A stretch of 23,014 nt of DNA from assembly GCA_937951975.1 (NCBI GenBank), contig CALGAJ010000226.1, positions 1 through 23,014 on the forward strand, given 5' to 3'. The position numbers and the translations under genes were made by a program. This document shows positions 1 to 8,245 of the stretch, piece after piece. Under the pieces are notes generated by a model, which ran no database searches, was not told where the DNA came from, and saw nothing but the letters and a program-made list of their open reading frames with translations. Position 1 is the stretch's first letter; each line of letters opens with the position of its first letter. The stretch is from an uncultured Desulfotignum sp. Lineage in GTDB: Bacteria > Desulfobacterota > Desulfobacteria > Desulfobacterales > Desulfobacteraceae.

Positions 1-523
1 ACGCGTTTTCTTCCTCCTCATCCAGGGGGATCACCGCCTGGTTTTCCTGTGTTTCTATTTGATTGAACAATTCTTGTGTGGTCAAACCCAATACCGGGTG
101 CAAAGTTTTGGGTTCTATATCACACATGGGCTTTAAAACAAAATGTCTTTCATGCATCCGGGGATGGGGTATTTCGATTTCCGGGGTTTTGATGATCTGG
201 TCATCAAAATAGATAATATCCAGATCGATTTTCCGGGGGCCGAACCGAAAGGATTTTCCCTGTTTGTCCATGCTGGATTCAATCTGTTTCAGCATTTTGA
301 GCAGCTCCCGGGGATCGGATGTGCGGCATCGGATTGTCACGGCTGCGTTCACAAACCAGTCCTGGTCCACAAAATTCTGGGGCTGGGTTTTATAAAACCG
401 GGACACGGCGGTCACCTCGATCTGTTCATGGGTATCCAGGCAGGCAATGGCCAGATGAAGATTGGCCGGTTTATCCCCTTTGTTGGAGCCGATGCTTAAC
501 ACGGCCGTTGAAAAATCAGGCAT
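1..523 (-). CDS. folK: 2-amino-4-hydroxy-6-hydroxymethyldihydropteridine pyrophosphokinase, 3'-truncated by window edge
   Basis: FolK transfers pyrophosphate from ATP to 6-hydroxymethyl-7,8-dihydropterin, a cytosolic step of folate synthesis. I translated it by hand: 174 codons are visible from the ATG at 523 to the left edge, with no stop. The N-terminus has the typical beta-strand plus IGSNKGD (residues 11-17), followed by FYKTQPQNFVDQDWFVNA (43-60), and the family signature FGPRKIDLDIIYFDD (94-108) with the Mg-binding DLD. A further conserved stretch is IPHPRMHERHFVLKP (118-132). The family is usually about 160 residues, so the gene is nearly complete. The visible end is an unusual acidic tail (PLDEEEEN). 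The start overlaps the stop of the upstream lipoprotein gene by one base (TAATG), which suggests coupled translation. Confidence 0.93.
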   Translation of the reverse strand, partial: MPDFSTAVLSIGSNKGDKPANLHLAIACLDTHEQIEVTAVSRFYKTQPQNFVDQDWFVNAAVTIRCRTSDPRELLKMLKQIESSMDKQGKSFRFGPRKIDLDIIYFDDQIIKTPEIEIPHPRMHERHFVLKPMCDIEPKTLHPVLGLTTQELFNQIETQENQAVIPLDEEEENA

Positions 524-975
524 TACGGCACCTCCACCACCACGGTGCGGGAATACTCGGACCGGACATCATGGTCTCCCACGGCCTGGACCCTGAAATA
601 CCGGATTCCGGGTTCAGGCACGGGCATCTGAAACATCATGTCCGGCACTGGCACCCGGGCCACGGATTCAAAAACAAACGGGCAGCCTTCGCACGCTGCC
701 GGCACAGCCATGGACACGTCAAAATACTTAGGGGGCAGTACGGCATTGTCCGGGTCGGTCTCATGGGTCCAGGTCAGAATCAGCTGGCCATTGTTCAGGG
801 CGGCTGTGAGATTTCCGGGGGATGCCACGCTCTGCCCGGGTTTCTGCGGAGCTCTGGGCGGGGCTTTTTTGCCGCAGCCGATCCCGGCCGCCATCACCGC
901 CAGACACAGGCACACCCCGATGATCACACCGGTCCTTGCCCATTCCCATTGGATCCATGCCCGGAACGGTTTCAT
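523..975 (-). CDS. Small lipoprotein with a fibronectin-III-like domain
   Basis: This 150-residue protein has a basic N-terminus, a hydrophobic stretch (residues 16-33) and a candidate lipobox ending at Cys34 (GIGC, with a non-canonical Gly at -3). A CGKKAPP segment resembling small LptM/YifL-type lipoproteins follows. Residues about 50-148 look like one fibronectin-III-like beta-sandwich: SPGNLTAAL, LILTWT and YFRVQAVG are typical strand motifs. A CEGC pair (95-98) lies in a loop. Its ATG overlaps the argH stop by four bases (ATGA), so it is probably translated from the arginine operon message. Lipoproteins beside argH are seen in other deltaproteobacteria, but their function is not established. 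I predict anchoring in the envelope and assign no activity. Confidence 0.8.
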   Translation of the reverse strand: MKPFRAWIQWEWARTGVIIGVCLCLAVMAAGIGCGKKAPPRAPQKPGQSVASPGNLTAALNNGQLILTWTHETDPDNAVLPPKYFDVSMAVPAACEGCPFVFESVARVPVPDMMFQMPVPEPGIRYFRVQAVGDHDVRSEYSRTVVVEVP

Positions 976-2351
976 GAATTCAATTCCTTTTGCGCTTTTT
1001 CAACCGCCGCCCGGACATTGTCAAATCCGGTGCCGCCGGCAGATATCCTACGGGCCACCACCTGATCCAGGCGGATGAAGTCATACACATCTTCGGTCAC
1101 CCGGTCACTGAGTTGTTTGAACTGGGCCAGACTCAGATTGTCCAGTTCCTTTTCTTCAGAAATGGCCAGGGCCACGGCTTTTCCTGCCACGGCATGGGCC
1201 TGGCGGAACGGCATGCCCTTGTTCACCAGGTAATCGGCAAAATCCGTGGCATTCAAAAATCCCTGACCGCAGGCGGCCCGCATCCGGTCCTTGTGCACCG
1301 TGATATGGGGAAACATCCGGGTATACACCTCCAGACAGATGGACAGGGTGTCCACGGTATCGAACAGCGGTTCCTTGTCCTCCTGCATGTCCTTGTTATA
1401 CGCCATGGGCAACGATTTCATGGTGGTGAAAATCGCCATCAGATTGCCCACCACCCGGCCGGTCTTGCCCCGGACCAGTTCTGCCACATCCGGGTTTTTC
1501 TTCTGGGGCATGATACTGGAACCGGTGGTAAATGCATCGGAAATGGTGATGAACCCGAATTCCGATGACGACCACAGGATCAGTTCCTCGGACAGCCGGG
1601 ACAGATGAATCATGCAGATGCCGGCATGGGAGATGAATTCCATGATGAAATCTCTGTCAGACACCGCATCCATGCTGTTTTCACAAATCCTTTCAAACCC
1701 CAGGATCTCCCGGGTGAACTCCCTGTCCACGGGATAGGTGGTGCCGGCCAGGGCTGCGGTTCCCAGGGGCATGGCATCCATACGTTTATACGCATCGGCA
1801 AACCGTTCTTTGTCCCTTTTGAGCATTTCATAGTAGGCCATGAGATGATGCGCAAACAGCACGGGCTGGGCCCGCTGCATATGGGTATATCCGGGCATGA
1901 TCACATCGGGATGGGCCTGGGCCAGAGTCACCAGGGCGTTTTGAAATCCCGTGATCCGGTCCATGATCTGCCGGGTTTCGTTTTTAAGAAAAATCCGGAT
2001 ATCCAGGGCCACCTGATCGTTGCGGCTCCGGCCGGTGTGCAGTTTCTTTGCCAGATCCCCGCACTCCTGCCCCAGGGCATCTTCCACATGCATGTGGATA
2101 TCTTCCAGGGAATAGGAAAACGGCACCTCATTGTTTTCAATCCGGGTCCGGACCCGTTCCAGTCCGGCCAGAAGCGTGTCTGCTTCGTCTTTGGCAATGA
2201 TCTGCTGTTTTGCCATCATTTTCAGGTGGGCCATGCTGCCTTCGATGTCACTGGCATACAGCCGCTTGTCCACATCAATGGACGCATTGAATTTTTCCAC
2301 CAGGGTATCGGTATCTTCTGAAAACCGTCCCCCCCACAATTTATCGCTCAT
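972..2351 (-). CDS. argH: Argininosuccinate lyase
   Basis: ArgH cleaves argininosuccinate to arginine and fumarate, the last step of arginine synthesis, in the cytosol. The 459 residues match the usual family length. The start is MSDKLWGGRF, the standard ArgH opening. HTGRSRND (106-112) is the substrate loop, H157 in GYTHMQRAQP is the likely acid/base histidine, and GSSIMPQKKN (277-286) is the fumarase/aspartase superfamily signature with the catalytic serine. Its start lies inside the end of argF (11-base overlap) and its stop overlaps the downstream lipoprotein start. argG, which makes its substrate, is not in this cluster. Confidence 0.98.
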   Translation of the reverse strand: MSDKLWGGRFSEDTDTLVEKFNASIDVDKRLYASDIEGSMAHLKMMAKQQIIAKDEADTLLAGLERVRTRIENNEVPFSYSLEDIHMHVEDALGQECGDLAKKLHTGRSRNDQVALDIRIFLKNETRQIMDRITGFQNALVTLAQAHPDVIMPGYTHMQRAQPVLFAHHLMAYYEMLKRDKERFADAYKRMDAMPLGTAALAGTTYPVDREFTREILGFERICENSMDAVSDRDFIMEFISHAGICMIHLSRLSEELILWSSSEFGFITISDAFTTGSSIMPQKKNPDVAELVRGKTGRVVGNLMAIFTTMKSLPMAYNKDMQEDKEPLFDTVDTLSICLEVYTRMFPHITVHKDRMRAACGQGFLNATDFADYLVNKGMPFRQAHAVAGKAVALAISEEKELDNLSLAQFKQLSDRVTEDVYDFIRLDQVVARRISAGGTGFDNVRAAVEKAQKELNS

Positions 2352-3273
2352 CGGTTTTGTTCCTGAGAATCAATGTTTCCAGAATGGCTTTGTGCATATG
2401 CCGCTTGTTTTCCGCCTGGTCCCAGAATGCCGCTCCGGGGGCCTCCAGCACATCTTCCGCAATCTCTTCTCCCCGGTGGGCCGGCAGACAGTGCATCACC
2501 AGCACATCCGGGGATGCATGGGACAAAAGGGCCTTGTTCACCTGAAACCCCTCAAATGCGGCCAGCCGTTTTTCCAGTTCATCCTCCTCACCCATGCTGG
2601 CCCAGACATCCGTATACACCACATCCGCATTTTTCACCGCTTCTTTGGGATCCGTGGTGAACCGGATATGATCCATGGCATCGGCACCGGCAGCTTCAAT
2701 GATTTCCGGGCGGACCATATGACCTTCCGGGCAGGCCACCACCAGGTTCAGGCCCAGGACGCCGGCCGCATTCACCCAGGAGTTGGCCACATTGTTGCCG
2801 TCTCCCACCCAGGCGATCTTCTGTTTGTGAAATCCGCCCTTATGCTCGATGATAGTCATGATATCACTTAAAATCTGACAGGGATGAAACGAATCGGTCA
2901 ATGCGTTGATCACCGGAATGGTCGAGGCGGCGGCAAACTCTTCCACCAGGGCATGGTCAAAGGTCCGCATGGCCAGGCAGTCGATATACCGGGACAGCAC
3001 CCGGGCCGTGTCCGCAGCCGGCTCGTTTCTGGAAATCTGGGTATCCTGGGTGCTCATGTAGATGGGGTGTCCCCCCAGTTGTATCATGGCGGTTTCAAAG
3101 GCGATCCGGGTCCGGGTGGATTTTTTGTCAAAAATCAGGCCCAGGGTCTTTCCGGTCAGTATTCGGTCGGGAATGCCTTTGGCGTAGCGTGCCTTGAGCT
3201 GCAATGCCCGGTCAAACAATTGTTCAAAATCCGTTTTTTCCAGGTCCAGCAATGACAACAGGTCTTTTTTCAA
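2341..3273 (-). CDS. argF: Ornithine carbamoyltransferase
   Basis: ArgF joins carbamoyl phosphate and ornithine to give citrulline. With the start chosen here it has 310 residues. STRTR (52-56) binds carbamoyl phosphate, HPCQ (130-133) completes that site, and DGNN, SMGEE and HCLPAHRG (261-268) form the ornithine side and catalytic cysteine. The frame is open up to a GTG at 3291 and an ATG at 3282, but neither has a usable ribosome site. A strong AAGGAG (3283-3288) sits directly against that ATG and nine bases before a TTG at 3273. The TTG start gives the family-like N-terminus MKKDLLSLLDL, so I prefer it. If the GTG were used, the protein would gain six residues. Confidence 0.96.
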   Translation of the reverse strand: MKKDLLSLLDLEKTDFEQLFDRALQLKARYAKGIPDRILTGKTLGLIFDKKSTRTRIAFETAMIQLGGHPIYMSTQDTQISRNEPAADTARVLSRYIDCLAMRTFDHALVEEFAAASTIPVINALTDSFHPCQILSDIMTIIEHKGGFHKQKIAWVGDGNNVANSWVNAAGVLGLNLVVACPEGHMVRPEIIEAAGADAMDHIRFTTDPKEAVKNADVVYTDVWASMGEEDELEKRLAAFEGFQVNKALLSHASPDVLVMHCLPAHRGEEIAEDVLEAPGAAFWDQAENKRHMHKAILETLILRNKTDER

Positions 3274-3282
3274 ACCAAACAT

Positions 3283-3288
3283 CTCCTT
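3283..3288 (-). promoter_or_regulatory. Ribosome binding site that decides the argF start
   Basis: On the minus strand this reads AAGGAG, a perfect anti-16S match. It lies nine bases upstream of TTG at 3273 and zero bases upstream of ATG at 3282. Only the TTG has normal spacing. The site also lies within the reading frame if the GTG at 3291 were used, which argues against that start. Confidence 0.6.
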
Positions 3289-3294
3289 CACTGT

Positions 3295-4470
3295 TTATAA
3301 CAGGCTGTCCAGCACGGATATCAGCCGGTCAATATCGGTGTTTTCCACAATCAACGGCGGCGCAAACCGTAACACTTTATCCTGAATGGCGTTAATGATA
3401 AACCTTTTTTCAAAACACCCGGCTGCCACATCTCCGGCACCTTCTCCCACATCCATTCCCAGCAGCAGGCCCCGGCCCCGCACCGCTGTGATCCGGGAAT
3501 GACGTGCCTGAAGTTCGGTCAGCCGTGCCTTGAAATAACGGCCTTTTTCCCGGACCCGGGCCAGAAACGCAGGGTCTGAAATCAGTTCCAGGGTTTTGAG
3601 CCCGGCAGCCGTGGCCAGGGGCGTGCCCCCGAAAGTGGACCCGTGACTGCCCGGTTCAAATCCTTTGGCCGCCTCTGCCGTGGCCAGCATGGCTCCGATG
3701 GGAACCCCGTTGCCCAGCGCTTTGGCAAGGGTCATGATGTCCGGCGTCACGCCATCATACCCCTGGTGGGCAAACAAGGTGCCGCACCGGCCCATGCCGG
3801 ACTGGATCTCGTCAAAAATCAGCAGGGTGCCGGTGTGATCGCACAATTGTTTCACCTGTGCCAGATAGTCGGGATCCGCCGGAATCACCCCGCCCTCCCC
3901 CTGGACCGGCTCCATCATCACTGCACATACCGTGTCGTCCATGGCAGATTTCAGGGCATCGATATCATTGAACGGCACATGGATGAATCCGGGCAGCAGC
4001 GGATAAAATCCCTGTTTGATCTTATCCTGGCCCGTGGCGGTCAAGGTCGCCATGGTCCGGCCGTGAAACGACTGGGTCATGGTGATGATCTGAAACCGGT
4101 TGGTGTCGTTGCTGCGTTGAAAATAGCGCCGGGCCAGCTTGATGGCGGCCTCATTGGCCTCGGCCCCGGAATTGCCGAAAAACACCTGATCGGCAAAACT
4201 GTTCTCCACCAGGGCCTGGGCCAGATCGGCCTGGGGCCGGGTATAAAACAGATTGGACACATGCACCAGCCGCCCGGCCTGTTCCCGGATGGCCGCGGTC
4301 ACTTGCGGATGACAGTGGCCCAGGCTGCACACGGCAATGCCGGCCAGAAAATCGGTATACACCTGGCCGTCTTCATCGGTCAGGTACATGCCGCTGCCGC
4401 TGACAAACGCCTTTCCCTGGCGGGCGTAGGTCTTGCAGACAAATGTATCGGTTTTTTCCCGGGTATCCAT
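3295..4470 (-). CDS. argD: Acetylornithine aminotransferase (PLP-dependent)
   Basis: ArgD moves an amino group from glutamate to N-acetylglutamate semialdehyde to give N-acetylornithine. It is a class III aminotransferase of 391 residues, the usual length. Visible motifs are GNSGAEANEAAIKLAR (from residue 99), SFHGRT (134-139), the metal-free PLP aspartate in FDEIQSGMGR (219-228), and the Schiff-base lysine K250 in TLAKALGNG. AAGGA lies about seven bases before the ATG. The gene is 31 bases downstream of argB and its stop is 3-21 bases before argF, depending on the argF start. Some ArgD enzymes also act as succinyldiaminopimelate aminotransferase in lysine synthesis, and the sequence cannot settle this. 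Confidence 0.97.
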   Translation of the reverse strand: MDTREKTDTFVCKTYARQGKAFVSGSGMYLTDEDGQVYTDFLAGIAVCSLGHCHPQVTAAIREQAGRLVHVSNLFYTRPQADLAQALVENSFADQVFFGNSGAEANEAAIKLARRYFQRSNDTNRFQIITMTQSFHGRTMATLTATGQDKIKQGFYPLLPGFIHVPFNDIDALKSAMDDTVCAVMMEPVQGEGGVIPADPDYLAQVKQLCDHTGTLLIFDEIQSGMGRCGTLFAHQGYDGVTPDIMTLAKALGNGVPIGAMLATAEAAKGFEPGSHGSTFGGTPLATAAGLKTLELISDPAFLARVREKGRYFKARLTELQARHSRITAVRGRGLLLGMDVGEGAGDVAAGCFEKRFIINAIQDKVLRFAPPLIVENTDIDRLISVLDSLL

Positions 4471-4501
4471 AAGTTTTCCTTTTGTATGAAAGTGTTAGAT
4501 G

Positions 4502-5407
4502 TTAAGCAGGTCCATTCACAAATACCTGGGTGCCGATACCGGAGTCGGTGAACAGTTCCAGGAGCACGGCATGGGGAATTTTACCGTTGATGATGTGGGT
4601 TTTTTTCACCCCGCGCTTCAGCGCAGTCAATGCACACTCCACTTTGGGAATCATGCCGCCCTTGATTTCTTTGTTCCCGATCATCCGCCCGATCCGCCGG
4701 TCATCGATGGAGGAGATCAGCTGACTGTCCGCATCCAGAACCCCGTCCACATCCGTGAGCAGAATCAGGCGCTCGGCTTCCAGAGACGCGGCAATCCGGG
4801 ATGCCACCACATCCGCGTTGATATTGTAGGTCTCCCCGTTTTTTCCCACGCCCACCGGCGCGATGATAGGAATAAACCTTCTGGCGGTCAACGTATGAAT
4901 GATCTCCGGATTCACGGACACCACATCTCCCACCATGCCGGGATCGATGATCTCGGGCGGTTTTTCCCGGTCATCCTGCACATAGATCTTCATTTTTTCC
5001 GCCAGGATCAGGCTCCCGTCCTTGCCGGTCAGGCCCACGGCCCTGCCCCCTTCCTGGTTGATCCGGGCCACGATATCCTTGTTCACCTTGCCGCCCAGCA
5101 CCATTTCCACCACATCCATGGTGGCATCATCGGTGTAGCGCATGCCCCGGATAAAGGTGGAAGTGATCCCCATGGCGGAAAGCACCTTGCTGATCTGGGG
5201 GCCGCCCCCGTGCACCACCACCGGGTTGATACCGATGTATTTCAGCAAAGTGATGTCATTGGCAAAATCGCGCTTGAGCTTGTCATCCACCATGGCATGG
5301 CCCCCATACTTGATGACAATGGTTTTGGTGGAAAACTGCTGAATATAGGGCAATGCTTCCACCAGGATATCGGCGACATTCCGGTCCGCAACCGCTGAAG
5401 TACTCAT
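4502..5407 (-). CDS. argB: Acetylglutamate kinase
   Basis: ArgB phosphorylates N-acetylglutamate, the committed and often regulated step of arginine synthesis. It has 301 residues of the amino-acid kinase fold. KYGGHAM (33-39) and VVHGGGPQI (64-72) are the phosphate and substrate glycine loops. The extra N-terminal helix before the first beta-strand (about residues 10-27, EALPYIQQF) is the element that, in known hexameric enzymes, goes with feedback inhibition by arginine, so arginine sensitivity is a fair inference. The C-terminal segment THIINGKIPHAVLLELF fits the same class. The start codon overlaps the hslU stop by four bases (ATGA), so it is translationally coupled to a protease gene. 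Confidence 0.98.
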   Translation of the reverse strand: MSTSAVADRNVADILVEALPYIQQFSTKTIVIKYGGHAMVDDKLKRDFANDITLLKYIGINPVVVHGGGPQISKVLSAMGITSTFIRGMRYTDDATMDVVEMVLGGKVNKDIVARINQEGGRAVGLTGKDGSLILAEKMKIYVQDDREKPPEIIDPGMVGDVVSVNPEIIHTLTARRFIPIIAPVGVGKNGETYNINADVVASRIAASLEAERLILLTDVDGVLDADSQLISSIDDRRIGRMIGNKEIKGGMIPKVECALTALKRGVKKTHIINGKIPHAVLLELFTDSGIGTQVFVNGPA

Positions 5408-6774
5408 AAGATATACCTGCTCAAATCCTGATTCTCCACAATGCCCATGAGCTGGGCCTCCACAAACGCCGCATCGATCGTGATTTTCGGTTCATCCACA
5501 TCCGGGGCCGCAAACAGGATCTCCTCCAGCATTTTTTCCATGAGCGTGTGCAGGCGCCGGGCACCGATGTTTTCCGTGGTCGCATTCACTTCCACGGCAA
5601 TGGCGGCGATCTTTTCCACGGCATCCTGAGTGAACGTGATATCCACCCCTTCGGTACGCAGCAATGCCATATACTGAAGTATCAGCGCGTTTTTGGGTTC
5701 CGTCAGGATCCGGACAAATTCCTGGGCCCCCAGAGACGTCAGTTCCACCCGGATGGGGAACCGGCCCTGGAGTTCGGGAATCAGGTCTGAGGGCTTGGAC
5801 ACATGAAACGCACCCGAAGCGATGAACAGAATATGATCGGTTTTCACGATCCCGTATTTGGTGGGCACGGAACTGCCTTCCACAATGGGCAGCAGGTCCC
5901 GCTGCACCCCTTCCTTGGACACCTCCGGCCCCTGGCTTTTTTCTTTTCCCGCAATCTTGTCGATCTCATCGATAAAAATGATGCCCGACTGCTCCACCAT
6001 GTCCACGGCATCGGATTTGACCCGTTCCATGTCCACCAGATGGGCCGCTTCTTCCTGGGTCAGAAGCTTGAGGGCTTCTTTGACGCTGACTTTTCTGCGT
6101 TTGGTGGATTTGGGCATGAAATTGCCCAGCATGTCCTTGACATTGATGCCCATCTCCTCGATCCCGGTGTTGGAAAAAATCTCCACCATGGGAGAAGATT
6201 GATCCGGCACATCCAGATCCACCTGCCGGGAGTCCAGTTTTCCGGCCTTGAGCATGGTTCTCAGTTTTTCTCTGGTGCCGGCCCCGGTATCCGGCGTGTC
6301 CTCGGACGAGCCGGCCAGCTTGAGGGTGCCGGTGTCTGGGCGGGCCGCTGTTTTGGGCGCAGGCGGGAGCAGAATATCCAGTACCCGTTCTTCCGCCATC
6401 TTTGCCGCTTTTTCCTGGACCGCATCCTGCTGTCTGGCCCTGAGATTGTTCACGGTCAGTTCCACCAGATCCCGGATCATGGATTCCACATCCCGGCCCA
6501 CATACCCCACTTCCGTGAATTTAGAGGCCTCCACCTTGTAAAAAGGCGAGTCCGTGAGATTGGCCAGACGCCGGGCAATCTCGGTTTTTCCCACCCCGGT
6601 GGGACCGATGAGTATGATATTTTTCGGTGCAATCTCATCCTGGAGATCCGGCTCCACATGGCGGCGGCGCCAGCGGTTGCGAAGGGCGATAGCCACGGAT
6701 TTTTTGGCATCTTTCTGGCCGATGATATATTTGTCCAGTTCAGTGACGATTTCCCTGGGTTTTAAATCTTTCAT
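5404..6774 (-). CDS. hslU: HslU, ATPase subunit of the HslVU protease
   Basis: HslU is the AAA+ hexamer that unfolds proteins and feeds them to HslV. I start it at the ATG at 6774 (MKDLKPREIVTELDKYIIGQ), giving 456 residues. An ATG at 6819 is in frame but lies inside hslV and adds an unrelated 15 residues. The Walker A motif is GPTGVGKT (57-64), the pore loop GYVG is at 90-93, the variable I-domain spans about 105-245, Walker B is IIFIDEID (265-272), and sensor/arginine-finger residues lie in QGRFPIRVEL (336-345). The end, LSRYIL, is the C-terminal tail that in known HslU inserts into HslV and switches it on. It starts 16 bases after the hslV stop. Confidence 0.98.
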   Translation of the reverse strand: MKDLKPREIVTELDKYIIGQKDAKKSVAIALRNRWRRRHVEPDLQDEIAPKNIILIGPTGVGKTEIARRLANLTDSPFYKVEASKFTEVGYVGRDVESMIRDLVELTVNNLRARQQDAVQEKAAKMAEERVLDILLPPAPKTAARPDTGTLKLAGSSEDTPDTGAGTREKLRTMLKAGKLDSRQVDLDVPDQSSPMVEIFSNTGIEEMGINVKDMLGNFMPKSTKRRKVSVKEALKLLTQEEAAHLVDMERVKSDAVDMVEQSGIIFIDEIDKIAGKEKSQGPEVSKEGVQRDLLPIVEGSSVPTKYGIVKTDHILFIASGAFHVSKPSDLIPELQGRFPIRVELTSLGAQEFVRILTEPKNALILQYMALLRTEGVDITFTQDAVEKIAAIAVEVNATTENIGARRLHTLMEKMLEEILFAAPDVDEPKITIDAAFVEAQLMGIVENQDLSRYIL

Positions 6775-6790
6775 GAATCCATTCCCGGTA

Positions 6791-7333
6791 TCAGTTGAGT
6801 TCTTCAATGGTGACCTCATGATTGGTATAAATGCACAGATCTCCGGCGATCTTCATGGCTTTTTCAACGATCTGCCGGGCGGGCAGGTCTGTGTTTTCCA
6901 TCAATGCGACGGCCGCGGACTGGGCTGCCGGGCTGCCGGAACCGATACTGATCACGCCCTGATCCGGCTCGATCACGTCCCCGTTGCCCGACAGCAGATA
7001 GGTGTTGGCAAGATCCGCGGCAAGCATCATGGCTTCCAGGCGCCGCAGATATTTGTCCGTGCGCCATTCCCTGGCCAGTTCCACACAGGACCGGGTCAGG
7101 TTGCCGTTGTAACGCTCCAGTTTTTCCTCCAGTTTTTCCGACAGGGTCAGGGCATCTGCCGTGGCACCGGCAAACCCGATGATGATTTTATCATGATAAA
7201 TTTTACGGACTTTTCTGGCCCGGTGCTTGGTCACGATACTGCCCAGGGTCACCTGGCCGTCTCCGGCCATGACCACGGCGGCACCGGACCGCAGTGCCAG
7301 TATGGTGGTTCCGTGAAATGTGTCCTTGCTCAT
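6791..7333 (-). CDS. hslV: HslV, peptidase subunit of the HslVU protease
   Basis: HslV is a proteasome-beta-like N-terminal threonine peptidase that forms a double hexamer capped by HslU. It is 180 residues long. The sequence begins MSKDTFHGTTILAL, so removal of an eight-residue propeptide would expose the catalytic Thr9. The AGDGQVTLG stretch and GSGSPAA are typical of the family. An AGGAGT that overlaps the xerC stop lies about 13 bases before the ATG, longer than ideal. The xerC-hslV-hslU order is an established conserved arrangement in several bacterial phyla. Confidence 0.98.
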   Translation of the reverse strand: MSKDTFHGTTILALRSGAAVVMAGDGQVTLGSIVTKHRARKVRKIYHDKIIIGFAGATADALTLSEKLEEKLERYNGNLTRSCVELAREWRTDKYLRRLEAMMLAADLANTYLLSGNGDVIEPDQGVISIGSGSPAAQSAAVALMENTDLPARQIVEKAMKIAGDLCIYTNHEVTIEELN

Positions 7334-7342
7334 GTTGCTGTA

Positions 7343-8245
7343 TCAACTCCTTGGGTGCGCGTTGTCGTACACCTGCATCAAATGGTCCATGCTCACATGG
7401 GTGTACACCTGGGTGGTGGACAGACTGGCATGGCCTAAAATTTCCTGAATCCCCCGCAAATCCGCCCCGGAATCCAGCATGTGTGTGGCAAAGCAATGGC
7501 GCAGCACATGAGGGGATACGGGCACGTGCAGGCCGCACTGGTTCACGATATGATCCAGAATCCGCCGGATGGACCGGGTGGACAGCCGCCCGAAATCCTT
7601 GTTCAGAAACACAGGCTTCAAATCCACTGACACCGTGTTCCGATACGTTCTCACTGCCGTCAACGCCCGGCGTCCCACCGGCACAATCCGCTGTTTGCCG
7701 CCTTTTCCGGACACTCTAATCACTTGGTTGTGAAAGTCAATGTGATCCATGTTCAATCCATGAAGTTCGGAAATGCGCATGCCCGTGGAATAAAAAGTCT
7801 CAAACATGGCATGGTTGCGCTTTTCCAGCCAGGTATCGGTTTTGATGGAATCCAGGAGCCGGAACACGTCATCCACGGTCAACACCCGGGGAATGGGCCG
7901 GCCCGGTTTGGGAAACGGAATCCCGTCCGCCGGATTGGCCGGCATCTGTTTTTCTCTCACCAGAAAATCAAAAAACGCTTTTAACGCGGACAGCCGCCGG
8001 GACAGGGTCCTTTTTTGTTTTCCGGCCCGGACCTGGGCGGCCAGGTATTGTTTCAGGGTCTGTCTGTCCACCCGGGCTGCGTGTGCTTCAAAACAGGTCT
8101 GCACATCAACCGATGAATCCGGATCATCAGACTTGTCAGCGACAAATTGCAGAAAATCCAGAATATCCGACCTGTAGGCCCGGCAGGTATGGAGGGAATA
8201 TCCTTTTTCCGCAGTCAGGATATCGATGAACCGATCAAGCATCAT
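7343..8245 (-). CDS. xerC: Tyrosine recombinase XerC
   Basis: XerC acts with XerD at dif to resolve chromosome dimers at cell division. From the ATG at 8245 it has 300 residues. An N-terminal SAM-like core-binding domain spans about 1-105. The catalytic domain shows the full set of active-site residues: R157 (GMRISEL), K181 (GKGGKQR), H246 and R249 (SPHVLRH), H272 (LGHASLSTTQVYTHV) and the nucleophile Y281. Their spacing matches XerC/XerD proteins. The start is ATGATG, with the first ATG overlapping the stop of the upstream gene by four bases. A longer frame from 8290 is possible but adds residues unlike the family. The partner xerD is not in the window, so XerC rather than XerD rests on its position beside hslV. 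Confidence 0.94.
   Translation of the reverse strand: MMLDRFIDILTAEKGYSLHTCRAYRSDILDFLQFVADKSDDPDSSVDVQTCFEAHAARVDRQTLKQYLAAQVRAGKQKRTLSRRLSALKAFFDFLVREKQMPANPADGIPFPKPGRPIPRVLTVDDVFRLLDSIKTDTWLEKRNHAMFETFYSTGMRISELHGLNMDHIDFHNQVIRVSGKGGKQRIVPVGRRALTAVRTYRNTVSVDLKPVFLNKDFGRLSTRSIRRILDHIVNQCGLHVPVSPHVLRHCFATHMLDSGADLRGIQEILGHASLSTTQVYTHVSMDHLMQVYDNAHPRS

Noticed and set aside
6775..6819. Longer hslU starting at the ATG at 6819
   Set aside because: The extra 15 residues would be read from inside the end of hslV and do not match the family N-terminus. The ATG at 6774 gives the standard MKDLKPREIV opening.
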